A stretch of 64,000 nucleotides of DNA from Pseudalkalibacillus salsuginis (GTDB lineage: Bacteria > Bacillota > Bacilli > Bacillales > Fictibacillaceae). Shown one piece after another: positions 52,266 through 61,381 of the stretch. The number at the start of each line of letters is the position of its first letter. Within the stretch, counting starts at the first letter, position 1. The stretch covers positions 59,637 to 123,636 of the forward strand of contig NZ_JAKJHW010000008.1 of assembly GCF_021646685.1 (NCBI RefSeq). Reading direction: 5' to 3'. A program made the position numbers and the translations under genes. The notes under the pieces were generated by a model. It worked only from the letters and a program-made list of their open reading frames with translations, was not told the origin of the DNA and did not search any database.

Positions 52266-53390
52266 GTGAGTCAGTTGAAAGCCTTGATCATAACGACGAA
52301 TCAAACGATAAAACAATCTCTGATAGATATTCTGGGGGCTCATGGAATTGATTCGGAGGTAAACGAACAATGGAAACGTTCGTTTTCAAATTTGAATCAA
52401 TACAACTTCTACTTCATTGATCGTGAAGCATTGAAACAGGCGGAAGGTTTTACAGCACCTGTCTCCAGCTTTCTGATCGGGATCACTTCAGAGCGCTCTT
52501 TTGAAGAAGGAAGAGAGTGGATGAAAGCCGGGGCTTATGATGTGGTCGTCTATCCTGAAGAGCAATCGAGATTGAACGATATCATCCAATCTTCAAAAGA
52601 AAAAGTGAAGAAACAACAGGAAAGTTTCGGGGAAGTCTCTGTAGGCGGCGGGCAGGTTGATGCCTTTTACAGTGCGAAAGGTGGCAGCGGGAAGACGCTG
52701 TTAGCTGCTATGACAGCCCAATCTTTACAAATCCATCAAAGTAAACGGGTCATTTTGATTGACCTCAGTGCTCAATTCGGGGGTCTAGAGACGATTTACA
52801 GCGTAGAAACAGATCGATCGTATATAGACCTTCAACCAGTTTTGAAAGAACTGTCTTTAAATCATATCGAGAACGTGGCCACACGGGATGAAAAGACCGG
52901 CAACTATATTCTTTTAGGGCCTAGAAACCCTGCTAAAGCTGAAGATATCACTGAGGAATTGATAACGAAGATCATCAGGACGTGCAGGACGCATTTCGAT
53001 CATGTCATATTGGATCTTCCGACGACGATCAACACGGTCAGTTTCACAGGATTAAATGAAGCGACACAGATTCACTATGTACTGAACCCTGACAGCCTTT
53101 CCTTGCGTTGCTACAAATACGCCATCGAATTATTTGAGCGGTTTCAGCTTGGAACGCGAGGGAACCTTTCAATCCTGTTGAACCGGGCCCATCCGAAAAG
53201 TGAATTGGGAGAAAAGGATATTTCGAAATTGATTGGAAAAGAATTGGATGCTACAGTCCGTTCAGACTTCTTTTCCTTACAGCCTTTTCTGAATATGGGA
53301 GAGAGCTTTTATAAGAAGGAGAAGGACAAAGGCCGATTCAAACCGGCAAGGGACATCCGTCTTTTTGTAGATAAAGTGTTGTTGGGATAA
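52266..53390 (+). CDS. cpaE: Pilus localisation ATPase CpaE/TadZ
   Basis: The 374-residue protein has an N-terminal atypical receiver-like domain (about 1-115; LKALIITTNQTIKQSLIDILGAHG) and a MinD/ParA-type ATPase domain. The deviant Walker A is YSAKGGSGKTLLAAMTAQSL and switch regions lie in VILIDLSAQFGG and HVILDLPT. TadZ/CpaE places the pilus machine at a cell pole or membrane site. A GTG start at 52266, 10 bases after AAAGGAG, is used; ATG 52259 is in another frame. Confidence 0.87.
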   Translation: MSQLKALIITTNQTIKQSLIDILGAHGIDSEVNEQWKRSFSNLNQYNFYFIDREALKQAEGFTAPVSSFLIGITSERSFEEGREWMKAGAYDVVVYPEEQSRLNDIIQSSKEKVKKQQESFGEVSVGGGQVDAFYSAKGGSGKTLLAAMTAQSLQIHQSKRVILIDLSAQFGGLETIYSVETDRSYIDLQPVLKELSLNHIENVATRDEKTGNYILLGPRNPAKAEDITEELITKIIRTCRTHFDHVILDLPTTINTVSFTGLNEATQIHYVLNPDSLSLRCYKYAIELFERFQLGTRGNLSILLNRAHPKSELGEKDISKLIGKELDATVRSDFFSLQPFLNMGESFYKKEKDKGRFKPARDIRLFVDKVLLG

Positions 53391-53404
53391 GGGGGTGAAG
53401 AGAT

Positions 53405-54745
53405 ATGTCCTGGTTACAAAAAGCGGCAGGAACGGCACCTTTGAATAAAATTCCGGAAAATGGCTGGGATGTTGAAACGGAACAGCAGGAATCGTGGGTA
53501 CGTCATTATAAAAGTCGTCTGATCAAAGAATCCAACCTTGAATCAATTACAACATTGCCTGCCCAGGAACGGAAACAAACGATAGAACGATTAGTCAAAC
53601 AGATGATTGAAGAAGAGAGAGTCATCATTCCACAAAATGAGATGGATCAGATCATCAGCCAGATCATCAATGAATCAGTTGGGTACGGTCCTTTGGAGGC
53701 GTTGCTTCAGGATGATTCGATTACAGAAATCATGGTGAACGGCCCCCGGGAGGTCTATATTGAACGAGGTGGTAAACTGGAACGGACGGATATCCGTTTC
53801 AAGGATAATCAACATATCCGTCATATCATCGATCGGATCATTGCGCCTTTAGGCCGCCGTATCGATGAAAGCTCTCCGATGGTGGACGCACGCTTGCTTG
53901 ACGGAAGTCGTGTGAATGCGGTCATACCACCTATAACGTTGGATGGTCCCTCGATTTCCATCCGAAAGTTCAATAAGACGCCTTTCACCATGGAGGATTT
54001 GATGGAGTTCGGTTCATTCACCGAACGGATGGGAGAGTTCCTGGCGGCCGCAGTCCAGGCTAAACTCAACATCCTTGTGTCTGGAGGGACTGGGAGCGGA
54101 AAGACAACCTTGTTGAATGTCTTATCAGATTCGATTCCGCGCGGGGAAAGAATCGTTACGATCGAGGATATGGCTGAACTTCGATTTACATATGACAACC
54201 TGGTCAGGATGGAAGCACGACCTGAGAATATGGAAGGAAAAGGAGAAGTCACAATCCGGCAACTTGTAAAAAACGCGTTGCGGATGAGGCCTGACAGGAT
54301 CATCGTCGGGGAGGTCAGAAGCTCGGAGGCGATCGATATGCTCCAGGCGATGAACACGGGGCATGAAGGATCATTGACGACTGTCCACGCCAACTCTCCA
54401 AAGGATGCTTTAGGAAGACTGGAGGCGATGGTCATCATGTCAGGGTTGCCGCTGACAGTCGATGTTATCCGCGGATATTTTGTCGGGGCGTTGGATCTGA
54501 TTGTCCAGACCTCGAGACAGACCGATGGTAAGCGGAAAATCGTAAGCATCGCAGAAATCTTCGAGGAAGACGGAAAGATCGTCATCAAGGATATTTTCCG
54601 GTTTGTTCGTACGGGCGTAAGGGCAGATGGCAGTGTGAAAGGGCATTTTGAATCGACAGGTTATGTGCCGAAAGCATTTGAACGCTTCAAAGCTTATGGT
54701 ATCGAGATCCCTGAATCGATGTTCTCGGAAGGGGTGCTCGCATGA
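53405..54745 (+). CDS. cpaF: Pilus assembly secretion ATPase CpaF/TadA
   Basis: This type II/IV secretion ATPase has 446 residues. An N-terminal helical region is followed by SVGYGPLEALLQDDSITEIMVNGP, Walker A SGGTGSGKTTLLNVLSD, an Asp box near RIVTIEDMAELRF, Walker B MRPDRIIVGEVRSSEA, and the His box GHEGSLTTVHANSP. It powers extension of the pilus. GGGGGTGAAGAG precedes ATG 53405, and its stop overlaps tadB. Confidence 0.95.
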   Translation: MSWLQKAAGTAPLNKIPENGWDVETEQQESWVRHYKSRLIKESNLESITTLPAQERKQTIERLVKQMIEEERVIIPQNEMDQIISQIINESVGYGPLEALLQDDSITEIMVNGPREVYIERGGKLERTDIRFKDNQHIRHIIDRIIAPLGRRIDESSPMVDARLLDGSRVNAVIPPITLDGPSISIRKFNKTPFTMEDLMEFGSFTERMGEFLAAAVQAKLNILVSGGTGSGKTTLLNVLSDSIPRGERIVTIEDMAELRFTYDNLVRMEARPENMEGKGEVTIRQLVKNALRMRPDRIIVGEVRSSEAIDMLQAMNTGHEGSLTTVHANSPKDALGRLEAMVIMSGLPLTVDVIRGYFVGALDLIVQTSRQTDGKRKIVSIAEIFEEDGKIVIKDIFRFVRTGVRADGSVKGHFESTGYVPKAFERFKAYGIEIPESMFSEGVLA

Positions 54746-55674
54746 CAGGCGCATGGTTGCTTTTAAGCGGTGCATTGTTTTCTTTCATGCTTGCAATCTA
54801 TTATTTCAAACGGTTGGCAACGGTTCAAAAAACATCCAAGAAAGCAGAAGAGTGGTTTAAGGACTCAGGTCAGCTGAAACGGAAAAGCTTCATCCTCCTG
54901 ATCGGCGACAAATTCGATAACTCTGAGCTCGCAGAAGACTTGAAGAAGAAACTGATCCAGGCAAACACCCCCCTGCAGCCGTCTGAATACATGGGCATTT
55001 ATATATTGTCGATCGCTGTCCTATGGTTTTTCAGTTATTTTGTACTCGGCCTGATCCTGTTCATGGGATTCTTGCTTTCCTATTTGATCACATGGCTGGC
55101 ATCCAAATTATATTTAAGCTCCAGACAGAACAAACGGAATGAAAGCTTCAACAAGCAGCTTCCTGAAATATGCAGGATGATGTCCAATGCGGTCAAAGCA
55201 GGTCAGACCATACCCCAGGGGATCGAAATGGTCGGGAATGAAATCCAAGCACCTTCTGGTCCGGAATTCAAGAAGATGGACCAACAGCTTCGGTTGGGAG
55301 ATGCTCTTGACGAAGTGATGAATCGATTCCGCGAGAGGGTATCCAGTAATGAAATCAATATCTTTGTAAGCACGATCTTGATCCAACGGAGAGTCGGGGG
55401 GAACCTGGCGGAAGTATTGGATCTGATGGCTACAACGCTTGAAGAACGTGCTCGAGTATATAAAGAGATTCAGACAGTGACAGCTGAATCGAAATCGATC
55501 GCTTATATCCTTGTCATCATGCCATTGTTGATGGCTGTGATGATGAACTTATTCATCAAAGGCTTCTTGAACGTCATCTTTACAACATTCGGTTTAATAT
55601 TGCTCGCAGTATTCACCGGCATGATTACTGTCGCATTCGTCATCATCAAACGGATCACAAGGATAAGGGTGTAG
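54742..55674 (+). CDS. tadB: Pilus assembly membrane protein TadB
   Basis: The 310-residue type II secretion F domain protein has an N-terminal membrane segment and paired segments at about 90-130. The soluble T2SSF domain (ICRMMSNAVKAGQTIPQGIEMVGNE, RRVGGNLAEVLDLMATTLEERARVYKE) and two C-terminal membrane segments (about 253-300) follow. It forms the membrane platform with TadC. ATG 54742 overlaps the ATPase stop (ATGA). Confidence 0.93.
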   Translation: MTGAWLLLSGALFSFMLAIYYFKRLATVQKTSKKAEEWFKDSGQLKRKSFILLIGDKFDNSELAEDLKKKLIQANTPLQPSEYMGIYILSIAVLWFFSYFVLGLILFMGFLLSYLITWLASKLYLSSRQNKRNESFNKQLPEICRMMSNAVKAGQTIPQGIEMVGNEIQAPSGPEFKKMDQQLRLGDALDEVMNRFRERVSSNEINIFVSTILIQRRVGGNLAEVLDLMATTLEERARVYKEIQTVTAESKSIAYILVIMPLLMAVMMNLFIKGFLNVIFTTFGLILLAVFTGMITVAFVIIKRITRIRV

Positions 55675-55678
55675 TAAA

Positions 55679-56620
55679 ATGAGCCCACAATTCAGCATTT
55701 ATACCGTTCTTTTATTTAGTCTGATTTTACTTCTATTGTTGATTGGATTTGTTTACATCTACCTCTATGTAGGCAAAAAGCAGCGATTGATGACCCATTT
55801 GCAGGTATCCGGAACTAAACGGCGAAAACGGAGGAAATTCAGGGAACGGATTGGCGGACGGATTATCAAAGCGGCTGAGTATGCCGGACCGACAGGAATC
55901 AAATATCCATTTTTCTCGGATAAGGAAAAAGACGAACAGTTGATTGTCAGAGCCGGTAATCCGATGGGACTCAGACTTGAAAGTTTTTATGGTTTGAGGT
56001 TTGTCCTCGGGCTTGGCGCATTGGCATTTTCAATTTTGTATGTCTTTTTAGGGTTGCCTTTCGGGCTCATGCTCATAGTGCCGCTGCCATTAGCGGGATT
56101 TTTCGGTCCTAACCTCTGGCTTTGGATGAAAGCCCGTGACCGACAGGAACAAATCAGCTCGATGATGCCTGATTTCCTCGATACGGTCAGTGTCACCCTC
56201 CAGGCTGGAGTCAGTCTTGATGGAGCGCTGAAACAAGTGACGAAACAATTGACTGGTCCGTTAAGTGAGGAGATTGATCGTTTTAATCGAGAAATAGAAC
56301 TTGGAGTCCCGAGAAGGACAGCTTATGAAAATCTGATCAATCGAAATTCTTCCAAAGAATTAGAGACGCTGGTCACCTCCCTTTTACAAGGGTCTTCACT
56401 AGGGGTTCCGGTATCTCAGACATTCAAGATACAGGCGGATGATTTGAGGGCGATGCGCGGGTTCAAAGCAAAAGAAAAGGCAGCAAAGGCCAGCCCGCAA
56501 ATCACACTGGTAACGACGTTTTTCGTTGCACCTGCTGTGTTTTTCCTGATCATCGGATTGCTCGCTTTGAACGTCATTTATAATCCTGAAGCATTCGGTT
56601 TAGATACCTTCTTCAAGTAA
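55679..56620 (+). CDS. tadC: Pilus assembly membrane protein TadC
   Basis: The 313-residue protein is the second T2SSF-domain platform protein. It has membrane segments at about 8-30 and 100-155, the soluble domain MMPDFLDTVSVTLQAGVSLDGALKQV ... VTSLLQGSSLGVPVSQTFK, and a C-terminal segment near 283-305. It starts 5 bases after tadB. The TadB-TadC pair is standard for Tad loci. Confidence 0.93.
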   Translation: MSPQFSIYTVLLFSLILLLLLIGFVYIYLYVGKKQRLMTHLQVSGTKRRKRRKFRERIGGRIIKAAEYAGPTGIKYPFFSDKEKDEQLIVRAGNPMGLRLESFYGLRFVLGLGALAFSILYVFLGLPFGLMLIVPLPLAGFFGPNLWLWMKARDRQEQISSMMPDFLDTVSVTLQAGVSLDGALKQVTKQLTGPLSEEIDRFNREIELGVPRRTAYENLINRNSSKELETLVTSLLQGSSLGVPVSQTFKIQADDLRAMRGFKAKEKAAKASPQITLVTTFFVAPAVFFLIIGLLALNVIYNPEAFGLDTFFK

Positions 56621-56664
56621 GAAGGATTGAAAATAAATTTAAAAAACTAAAGGGGAGTTGACTC

Positions 56665-56871
56665 ATGATGAGAAAAATGTATGAGAACCTGACAGTGACA
56701 ATCAATAAATATGTTAACAATGAAAGAGGTGCCCAGGCACTTGAGTGGGTGGCACTCGGTCTAGTGGTGCTTGCCGTCATGGCGGCAGTGGCTACAGCAG
56801 TCCAGGGGAATGGAAGCAGCATTGCCAATGCAATCGTTGAAAAGATTGCAGAATTAATCGGGAAAATGTAG
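56665..56871 (+). CDS. flp: Flp-type pilin
   Basis: The 68-residue prepilin has the class III signal NNERG-AQALEW. Cleavage is predicted after Gly22, leaving Glu27 at position +5, followed by the hydrophobic helix VALGLVVLAVMAAVATAV. It lacks the usual Tyr at +6 (Trp here). AGGGGAG lies 7 bases before ATG 56665. It should be the main subunit of the pilus built by CpaF, TadB and TadC. Confidence 0.9.
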   Translation: MMRKMYENLTVTINKYVNNERGAQALEWVALGLVVLAVMAAVATAVQGNGSSIANAIVEKIAELIGKM

Positions 56872-56883
56872 TCAGTGTGATGG

Positions 56884-57264
56884 ATGATGAAAAGGCTCAG
56901 AACACTAGTCAAAAATGAACGGGGATCACAACTGATTGAATTCGTTGCTGTATTCCCGATGGTCATTCTTGCAATGATGATCATCTGGCAAATGGCGCTT
57001 GTCGCCTATACAGTCGTCGTAACGGAAGCAGCGGCTCGTGACGGCGCCCGTGCCGCTGCGGTTGAAGGGAATGCCGAAGAGGTTGCAAAACGTTCAGCCG
57101 GAAACCTGAGGCTGGAGAGCGTCAAGACGGAAAAAGGGGACGAAGACGTGACGGTTACGGTTGTCACTAAAGTCCCCACCGTTTCAATTCCATTTATAGG
57201 TCGGTTGGATTTCAACTTTGATGCAGATGCCACCATCCCAATTGAAGAAGGTCTTAAGGATTGA
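56884..57264 (+). CDS. tadE: TadE-like pseudopilin
   Basis: The 126-residue protein has a prepilin-type signal KNERG-SQLIEF with Glu at +5 after Gly14. A hydrophobic helix and TEAAARDGARAAAVEG, typical of TadE-family proteins, follow; the remainder is a small beta domain. TadE-like proteins are thought to be minor pilus components at the tip or base. It starts 12 bases after the pilin and ends in a TGATG overlap with the next gene. Confidence 0.87.
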   Translation: MMKRLRTLVKNERGSQLIEFVAVFPMVILAMMIIWQMALVAYTVVVTEAAARDGARAAAVEGNAEEVAKRSAGNLRLESVKTEKGDEDVTVTVVTKVPTVSIPFIGRLDFNFDADATIPIEEGLKD

Positions 57265-57992
57265 TGAAGATGAAAAAGTATTTGATAAATGAACGGGGAA
57301 ACGGCATGCTGCTTGTGATTGTCGGCATACTGATCGGCTCTATTTTCATCAGCTTCATGTTTTTTGATTTCTTCAATGTCTTCATTTCAAAACGGATCAG
57401 TCAAACGAGTGCGGATGCGGCAGTCTTGGCAGCTGCAAAAGAAGCAAGATTGATTTATGAAGAGCGATTCACTTCTGCGATTGAAAGTGAACTGGAGGAT
57501 CTTCGTGAACTCTTTGATGATGAAAAAGAAAAGGCAGAAACTGAGGAGGAAGAAGGCGAGGAAGGGGAAGAAGAGCCCCCTCCAGATGAAGATACGGTGT
57601 TGGATCGTATCATCAAGGAGATGGAGAAAAAATACAGGAAAGTGACGATGCCTCCCAGTTTAAGGGAATGGCTGGAGGATCCTGATGCTGAAATCGACCC
57701 GGTAGAGGCTTTGAAGTACTTTTACAAGGAAGATGAACGGAATGAAATGGCATGTTCTGCGATTGCAGGTGACATGGAGAGGATCAGGAATGCAGCAGAC
57801 GAATACGCCAGGAAAAACGGGGCCGATAGGAATGTACAGGTAGCATTCGATCAAAGCAAGTTCAGTATTTTTGTGGAATCTGAAAAAGATGGCAGCTATG
57901 TCACTGCTGATGACTCTTTGTTTGATGGTATTGACGCAGACGCTTCAGCGACAATTAAACGGCCGAAAGGGTTGGACATAGCATGCGATTAG
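57264..57992 (+). CDS. TadG-like protein with acidic insert
   Basis: The 242-residue protein starts MKMKKYLINERGNGMLLVIVGILIGSIFISFMFFDFF, a prepilin-like N-terminus in which the +5 Glu is missing. RISQTSADAAVLAAAKEAR, typical of TadG-type minor components, follows. A very acidic stretch (KAETEEEEGEEGEEEPPPDED, about 91-111) interrupts the rest. It is probably a membrane-anchored minor pilus component that is not processed by the prepilin peptidase. ATG 57264 overlaps the tadE stop. Confidence 0.75.
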   Translation: MKMKKYLINERGNGMLLVIVGILIGSIFISFMFFDFFNVFISKRISQTSADAAVLAAAKEARLIYEERFTSAIESELEDLRELFDDEKEKAETEEEEGEEGEEEPPPDEDTVLDRIIKEMEKKYRKVTMPPSLREWLEDPDAEIDPVEALKYFYKEDERNEMACSAIAGDMERIRNAADEYARKNGADRNVQVAFDQSKFSIFVESEKDGSYVTADDSLFDGIDADASATIKRPKGLDIACD

Positions 57993-58044
57993 GCTAAAGG
58001 GCGCAATGGACAGTTTCTAGGGGAAGAACCCGGGAGGAAATGGA

Positions 58045-59280
58045 ATGGTTTGCAAAATGAATGACAGAAAAGGACTCATATTGACTTTGCTCATTACATT
58101 TTTCGCATTCCTCACACCTATGTCTGAAGCATATGCGAACATTGGGGAATTCGAGTATGACGACAGTGGTTTGACCCGTACTGAGAACGATGGTGTCGCC
58201 ACCGGTGGTGAGGAAGAAGATGGCGGATGGTTTGGCTGGTTGGATGATTTTAAAAATGATGTTAAAGATTTGGGCAATGACATAGGCGACTTCTTTCAGC
58301 CAGCAGTCGATGCAGTAGGAAGTGCATGGGATTGGACTGCAGGGAAACTTTCAGATGGTTGGGATTGGACTGCCCAAAAGCTTTCGGAAGGCTGGGAAGC
58401 TACACAGAATGCTTGGAATGATTTTACGGAATGGACGAGTGACGTCTGGGCGAATACACCGGATTGGGTTAAATCGACCATTGCGTTTGTAGGTGTTGCA
58501 GCTGCAGTTGTTGGAATAGCCGTTGTAGGTATTATTTCAGCACCCGTTGCGATTGCGGCAATTATCGGGGCCGGGATTGCTGGCGGGCTCTATTATGCCC
58601 TGAATGGCGGATCTGACAGCTACAGTTTCTTAGGTGCTCTCGGCTGGACCTTTGGGGGTGCATTACTTGGGGGCGTAGGACAGGCAACAGGAGCCATAGG
58701 GGCAGGCTTCAGTTCACTTAGAGTGTTTGCGGGAAGGCAGTTGGCCGGTGTACGATTAGCTTTTGTATTAAACCGATTTGCAGCTGGAAGCGGATTGAGA
58801 GCAGGGCTGCAAGTAGCAAAAGGATTGGGAGCAGCTTGGATGAAAATCGGAGGACCGGCGGCTTTGGTTACTTTCGGTTCTCATATATTGAACTTTGCAT
58901 TAACCGGAGATTGGAATCCTGGTGAAGTTATATTTGATACAGGATTTGCTTTTGCAACAGCTCCATTAGGCTTTGGACTGACAAAGGGGATATTGAATTC
59001 ATTCAGGTCACTTCGAACGGTTGCCGCTCCGATCGCTGGAAGTGTGGCATTAGGTGGGTTTTCCAATGTAGCAATGCAATCATTCAAAGGAGATGCGACC
59101 GCAATGGATTTCCTGATCGGCTCAGCTGTAGGATTGACGTTCGTGTTACCTGATTCATTAGTTACTAAATTCGTAAACAACTCCGCTGTAAGTAACTCTT
59201 ATGAATTTGTGAAGAAGCAATTGAGTGATATTCTTTCAAATAATATGGAAAAAAAGGTTGATCCCACTAGTAATAAATAA
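58045..59280 (+). CDS. Exported tryptophan-rich, glycine-zipper protein of unknown function
   Basis: The 411-residue protein has a signal peptide (about 1-31, ending SEAYA) and an acidic Gly/Asp segment. Near-repeats of about 11-13 residues follow: SAWDWTAGKLSDG, WDWTAQKLSEG, WEATQNAWNDF, EWTSDVW (about 90-145). After that come long Ala/Gly-rich hydrophobic stretches (VAAAVVGIAVVGIISAPVAIAAIIGAGIA and further) that could insert in a membrane. No catalytic motif was seen. Similar W-rich repeats and glycine zippers occur in the pre-toxin parts of Gram-positive exported effectors and in phage tape-measure proteins. GGGAGGAA precedes ATG 58045. Its place between pilus genes and two small membrane proteins suggests a pilus-linked surface protein or an effector/immunity pair. 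Confidence 0.7.
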   Translation: MVCKMNDRKGLILTLLITFFAFLTPMSEAYANIGEFEYDDSGLTRTENDGVATGGEEEDGGWFGWLDDFKNDVKDLGNDIGDFFQPAVDAVGSAWDWTAGKLSDGWDWTAQKLSEGWEATQNAWNDFTEWTSDVWANTPDWVKSTIAFVGVAAAVVGIAVVGIISAPVAIAAIIGAGIAGGLYYALNGGSDSYSFLGALGWTFGGALLGGVGQATGAIGAGFSSLRVFAGRQLAGVRLAFVLNRFAAGSGLRAGLQVAKGLGAAWMKIGGPAALVTFGSHILNFALTGDWNPGEVIFDTGFAFATAPLGFGLTKGILNSFRSLRTVAAPIAGSVALGGFSNVAMQSFKGDATAMDFLIGSAVGLTFVLPDSLVTKFVNNSAVSNSYEFVKKQLSDILSNNMEKKVDPTSNK

Positions 59281-59300
59281 TGTTATCAAAGGGGTAATTT

Positions 59301-59612
59301 ATGAGTGACAAAACATGGCGCATTATACAGATATTATGTTATGTGATAGCTATAGGAGGTGGGTTGTTCGCAGTATATTCCACCTCTGAACCTGTGGGTG
59401 ATGGTATTCGAAAAATGGTTGTAAGACCGTGGTGGTTTAATTGGGTAATTGGATTAGTCGTTTTATCCGTTTTTACTGTTGTATTCGTAGAAGTCCGCAG
59501 CAAGAATGGTGGCGTAATCAATGCAAAAGTGATTGGACAGACGATTCTTTGGATCGCCATTACTGTTGGAGGATTGATGTTCATCTGGTATTTGCGTGGG
59601 GATTTTAACTAA
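59301..59612 (+). CDS. Small membrane protein, three segments
   Basis: This 103-residue protein has three predicted membrane segments (about 6-26, 43-64, 76-96; ILCYVIAIGGGLFAVYS, WWFNWVIGLVVLSVFTVVFVEV, ILWIAITVGGLMFIWYL). AAAGGGG precedes ATG 59301. It is paired with a similar protein directly downstream. The order exported large protein, then two small membrane proteins would fit immunity or assembly partners. No family was recognised. Confidence 0.7.
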   Translation: MSDKTWRIIQILCYVIAIGGGLFAVYSTSEPVGDGIRKMVVRPWWFNWVIGLVVLSVFTVVFVEVRSKNGGVINAKVIGQTILWIAITVGGLMFIWYLRGDFN

Positions 59613-59633
59613 TTGAGTAAACATGGAGTGATT

Positions 59634-59933
59634 ATGATGGAGAAACGTGGATGGGCTATATTCCAATGGGCAGCAGGTGTTGCTGCCATTTTGATGATCA
59701 TAGCGATGTTTGTACTAACAAGTGAAATTCAAGGCCAAAAACTGATGATGGTCCATCCCACTCCATGGATGTACGTGTTATTCGGATTATCGGTGATCGG
59801 AGTATTCTTATTCGTCGTCGGTCACCTTGCTAAAAAAAGAGAAGCTTTTGCAATCAATAAAAGTATTATATTGCAGGCTGTGTTATGGACGTCATTATTT
59901 TATGGGTTATTACTTGTCATCAATTTTTACTGA
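59634..59933 (+). CDS. Small membrane protein, paralog of the preceding one
   Basis: This protein of about 99 residues has three membrane segments and the same layout as its neighbour, including HPTPWMYVLFGLSVIGVFLFVV against VRPWWFNWVIGLVVLSVFTVVF. It is probably a duplicated gene. GGAG lies 5 bases before ATG 59634; TTG 59613, next to the preceding stop codon, would add seven residues. Confidence 0.68.
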   Translation: MMEKRGWAIFQWAAGVAAILMIIAMFVLTSEIQGQKLMMVHPTPWMYVLFGLSVIGVFLFVVGHLAKKREAFAINKSIILQAVLWTSLFYGLLLVINFY

Positions 59934-59972
59934 AGCAAATACATATCAGATAGATAAGCAGGAGGGAATCCA

Positions 59973-61301
59973 GTGTTACGTTCAACTCGTCTACATATGC
60001 TATTGTGCCTGTTAGTATTAGTTATCACAGCATGCTCGAATGAAAGCAATGGGGAACAAACGAAGGAAAAAGAAGACCCCGAAGAAAAATTAGAGCAAGA
60101 ATTCGATTATCCTGAAGCTGCAAGAGATGCAGAAGGGATCATCGAACAAGGACCTGGGGAAATTGTGCAAAAAATCGAGGATCTAGAAAACATTGAGGAT
60201 GATGAAAAGTTATACAAAGAATTAAAAGCAGAAGTTAAGACACTTCCAGATGATCTGTCCGCAGACCAACTCTATGATTTTCTCATCGCGAAATTCGCTT
60301 TTCCATATCAAGAACCAGCTGATGCTTATGACGAATTCGACCCTATATACAAATCACCAAGTGAAAGGAAAGAAGAGGAAAAACAGAAAAACATCGTGTT
60401 CCTGTTGGATTCGAGTGGAAGTATGGCTGGCCAAGTCAATGGCGGTGTGAAGATGGACCTCGCCAAATCGGCCTTGAATCGAGTGCTCGGCAACTTAGAT
60501 CCAAAAACAAAAATAGCATTGCGTGTCTATGGCCATAAAGGAAGCAGCGATGATAAGGATAAAAAAGTATCTTGTGACAGCAGCGAGACCGTTTATGCTT
60601 TAAATTCATATGATGAAGGGATATTCCAGGATGCTTTGAAAGAATTCAAACCATCCGGTTGGACGCCGATCGCCACTTCTCTCCAATTGGCACAAGATGA
60701 TTTTAAGGGAGCGACAGGCGATGATGTTGAAAATGTCATCTATGTGATCAGTGACGGTGTAGAGACATGTGATGGAGATCCTGTGGCAGCCGCAAAGGAA
60801 ATCCATGAGTCTGATTTAAACGTGACGGTTAACGTAATTGGCTTCAATGTCGATTCGAAAGGTCAAAATCAGTTGAAAGATACTGCCGCAGCAGGTGGAG
60901 GAAAATATAAAGACGTCAATTCAAAAGCAGATTTAAATAATACCCTTAATGAGTTGATCAGTGATGCCAAAAAGGGGATTGATAAAGATATAAGTGACGC
61001 AAAAGCTGGCATTGATATCAATACATGGTATATGGACCAAAATAGCAGACTCAAAAAAATCCATGATACCTTCATAGATATATCCCGAACAGAGTCAGAA
61101 GTTTTGGAAAATATTGTGTTCGAACTTGATGACGAAGGGAAACTAAAGGATGGGATCTATACAGGATTGACTGACCTGATTGATGAACGTATGGAAGTCA
61201 TGGAAGAATATAGCCGGGAGCGTAAAGATTCACTTATGGATGAAACGGAAGCCTCACACAAAAAAGCACGTGAAGAGCTGGAAAAGAAAAGACAAGAATA
61301 G
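59973..61301 (+). CDS. Surface lipoprotein with von Willebrand factor A domain
   Basis: The 442-residue lipoprotein has lipobox LVITAC, then an acidic linker and a VWA domain (about 135-330). The metal-ion site is DSSGSM, with GWTPIATSLQ (Thr) and VISDGVETCDGDP (Asp), so it should bind a divalent metal and adhere to a ligand. Two Cys (KVSCDSS and VETCDGD) could form a disulfide. The C-terminal third is a charged coiled coil (to EELEKKRQE). A GTG start at 59973 lies 6 bases after AGGAGGG. VWA proteins serve as adhesive tips in several pili, which fits this locus. Confidence 0.85.
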   Translation: MLRSTRLHMLLCLLVLVITACSNESNGEQTKEKEDPEEKLEQEFDYPEAARDAEGIIEQGPGEIVQKIEDLENIEDDEKLYKELKAEVKTLPDDLSADQLYDFLIAKFAFPYQEPADAYDEFDPIYKSPSERKEEEKQKNIVFLLDSSGSMAGQVNGGVKMDLAKSALNRVLGNLDPKTKIALRVYGHKGSSDDKDKKVSCDSSETVYALNSYDEGIFQDALKEFKPSGWTPIATSLQLAQDDFKGATGDDVENVIYVISDGVETCDGDPVAAAKEIHESDLNVTVNVIGFNVDSKGQNQLKDTAAAGGGKYKDVNSKADLNNTLNELISDAKKGIDKDISDAKAGIDINTWYMDQNSRLKKIHDTFIDISRTESEVLENIVFELDDEGKLKDGIYTGLTDLIDERMEVMEEYSRERKDSLMDETEASHKKAREELEKKRQE

Positions 61302-61315
61302 CAATTAATCCATAG

Positions 61316-61350
61316 AGGGCTGAGACCTATAAAATGGTTCAGCCCTTCCT
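61316..61350 (+). terminator. Possible terminator or attenuator between the two lipoprotein genes
   Basis: AGGGCTGAGACC pairs with GGTTCAGCCCTT over TATAAAAT with one mismatch. The following CCTTATGATAAT has no proper T-run, so termination may be partial. Confidence 0.5.
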
Positions 61351-61381
61351 TATGATAATCTCTTGAAGAGGAGAGCCCTGT

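Noticed and set aside
53821..54588. 255-codon minus-strand frame inside cpaF
   Set aside because: The plus-strand frame has every motif of a secretion ATPase; the antisense frame is a by-product of codon bias.
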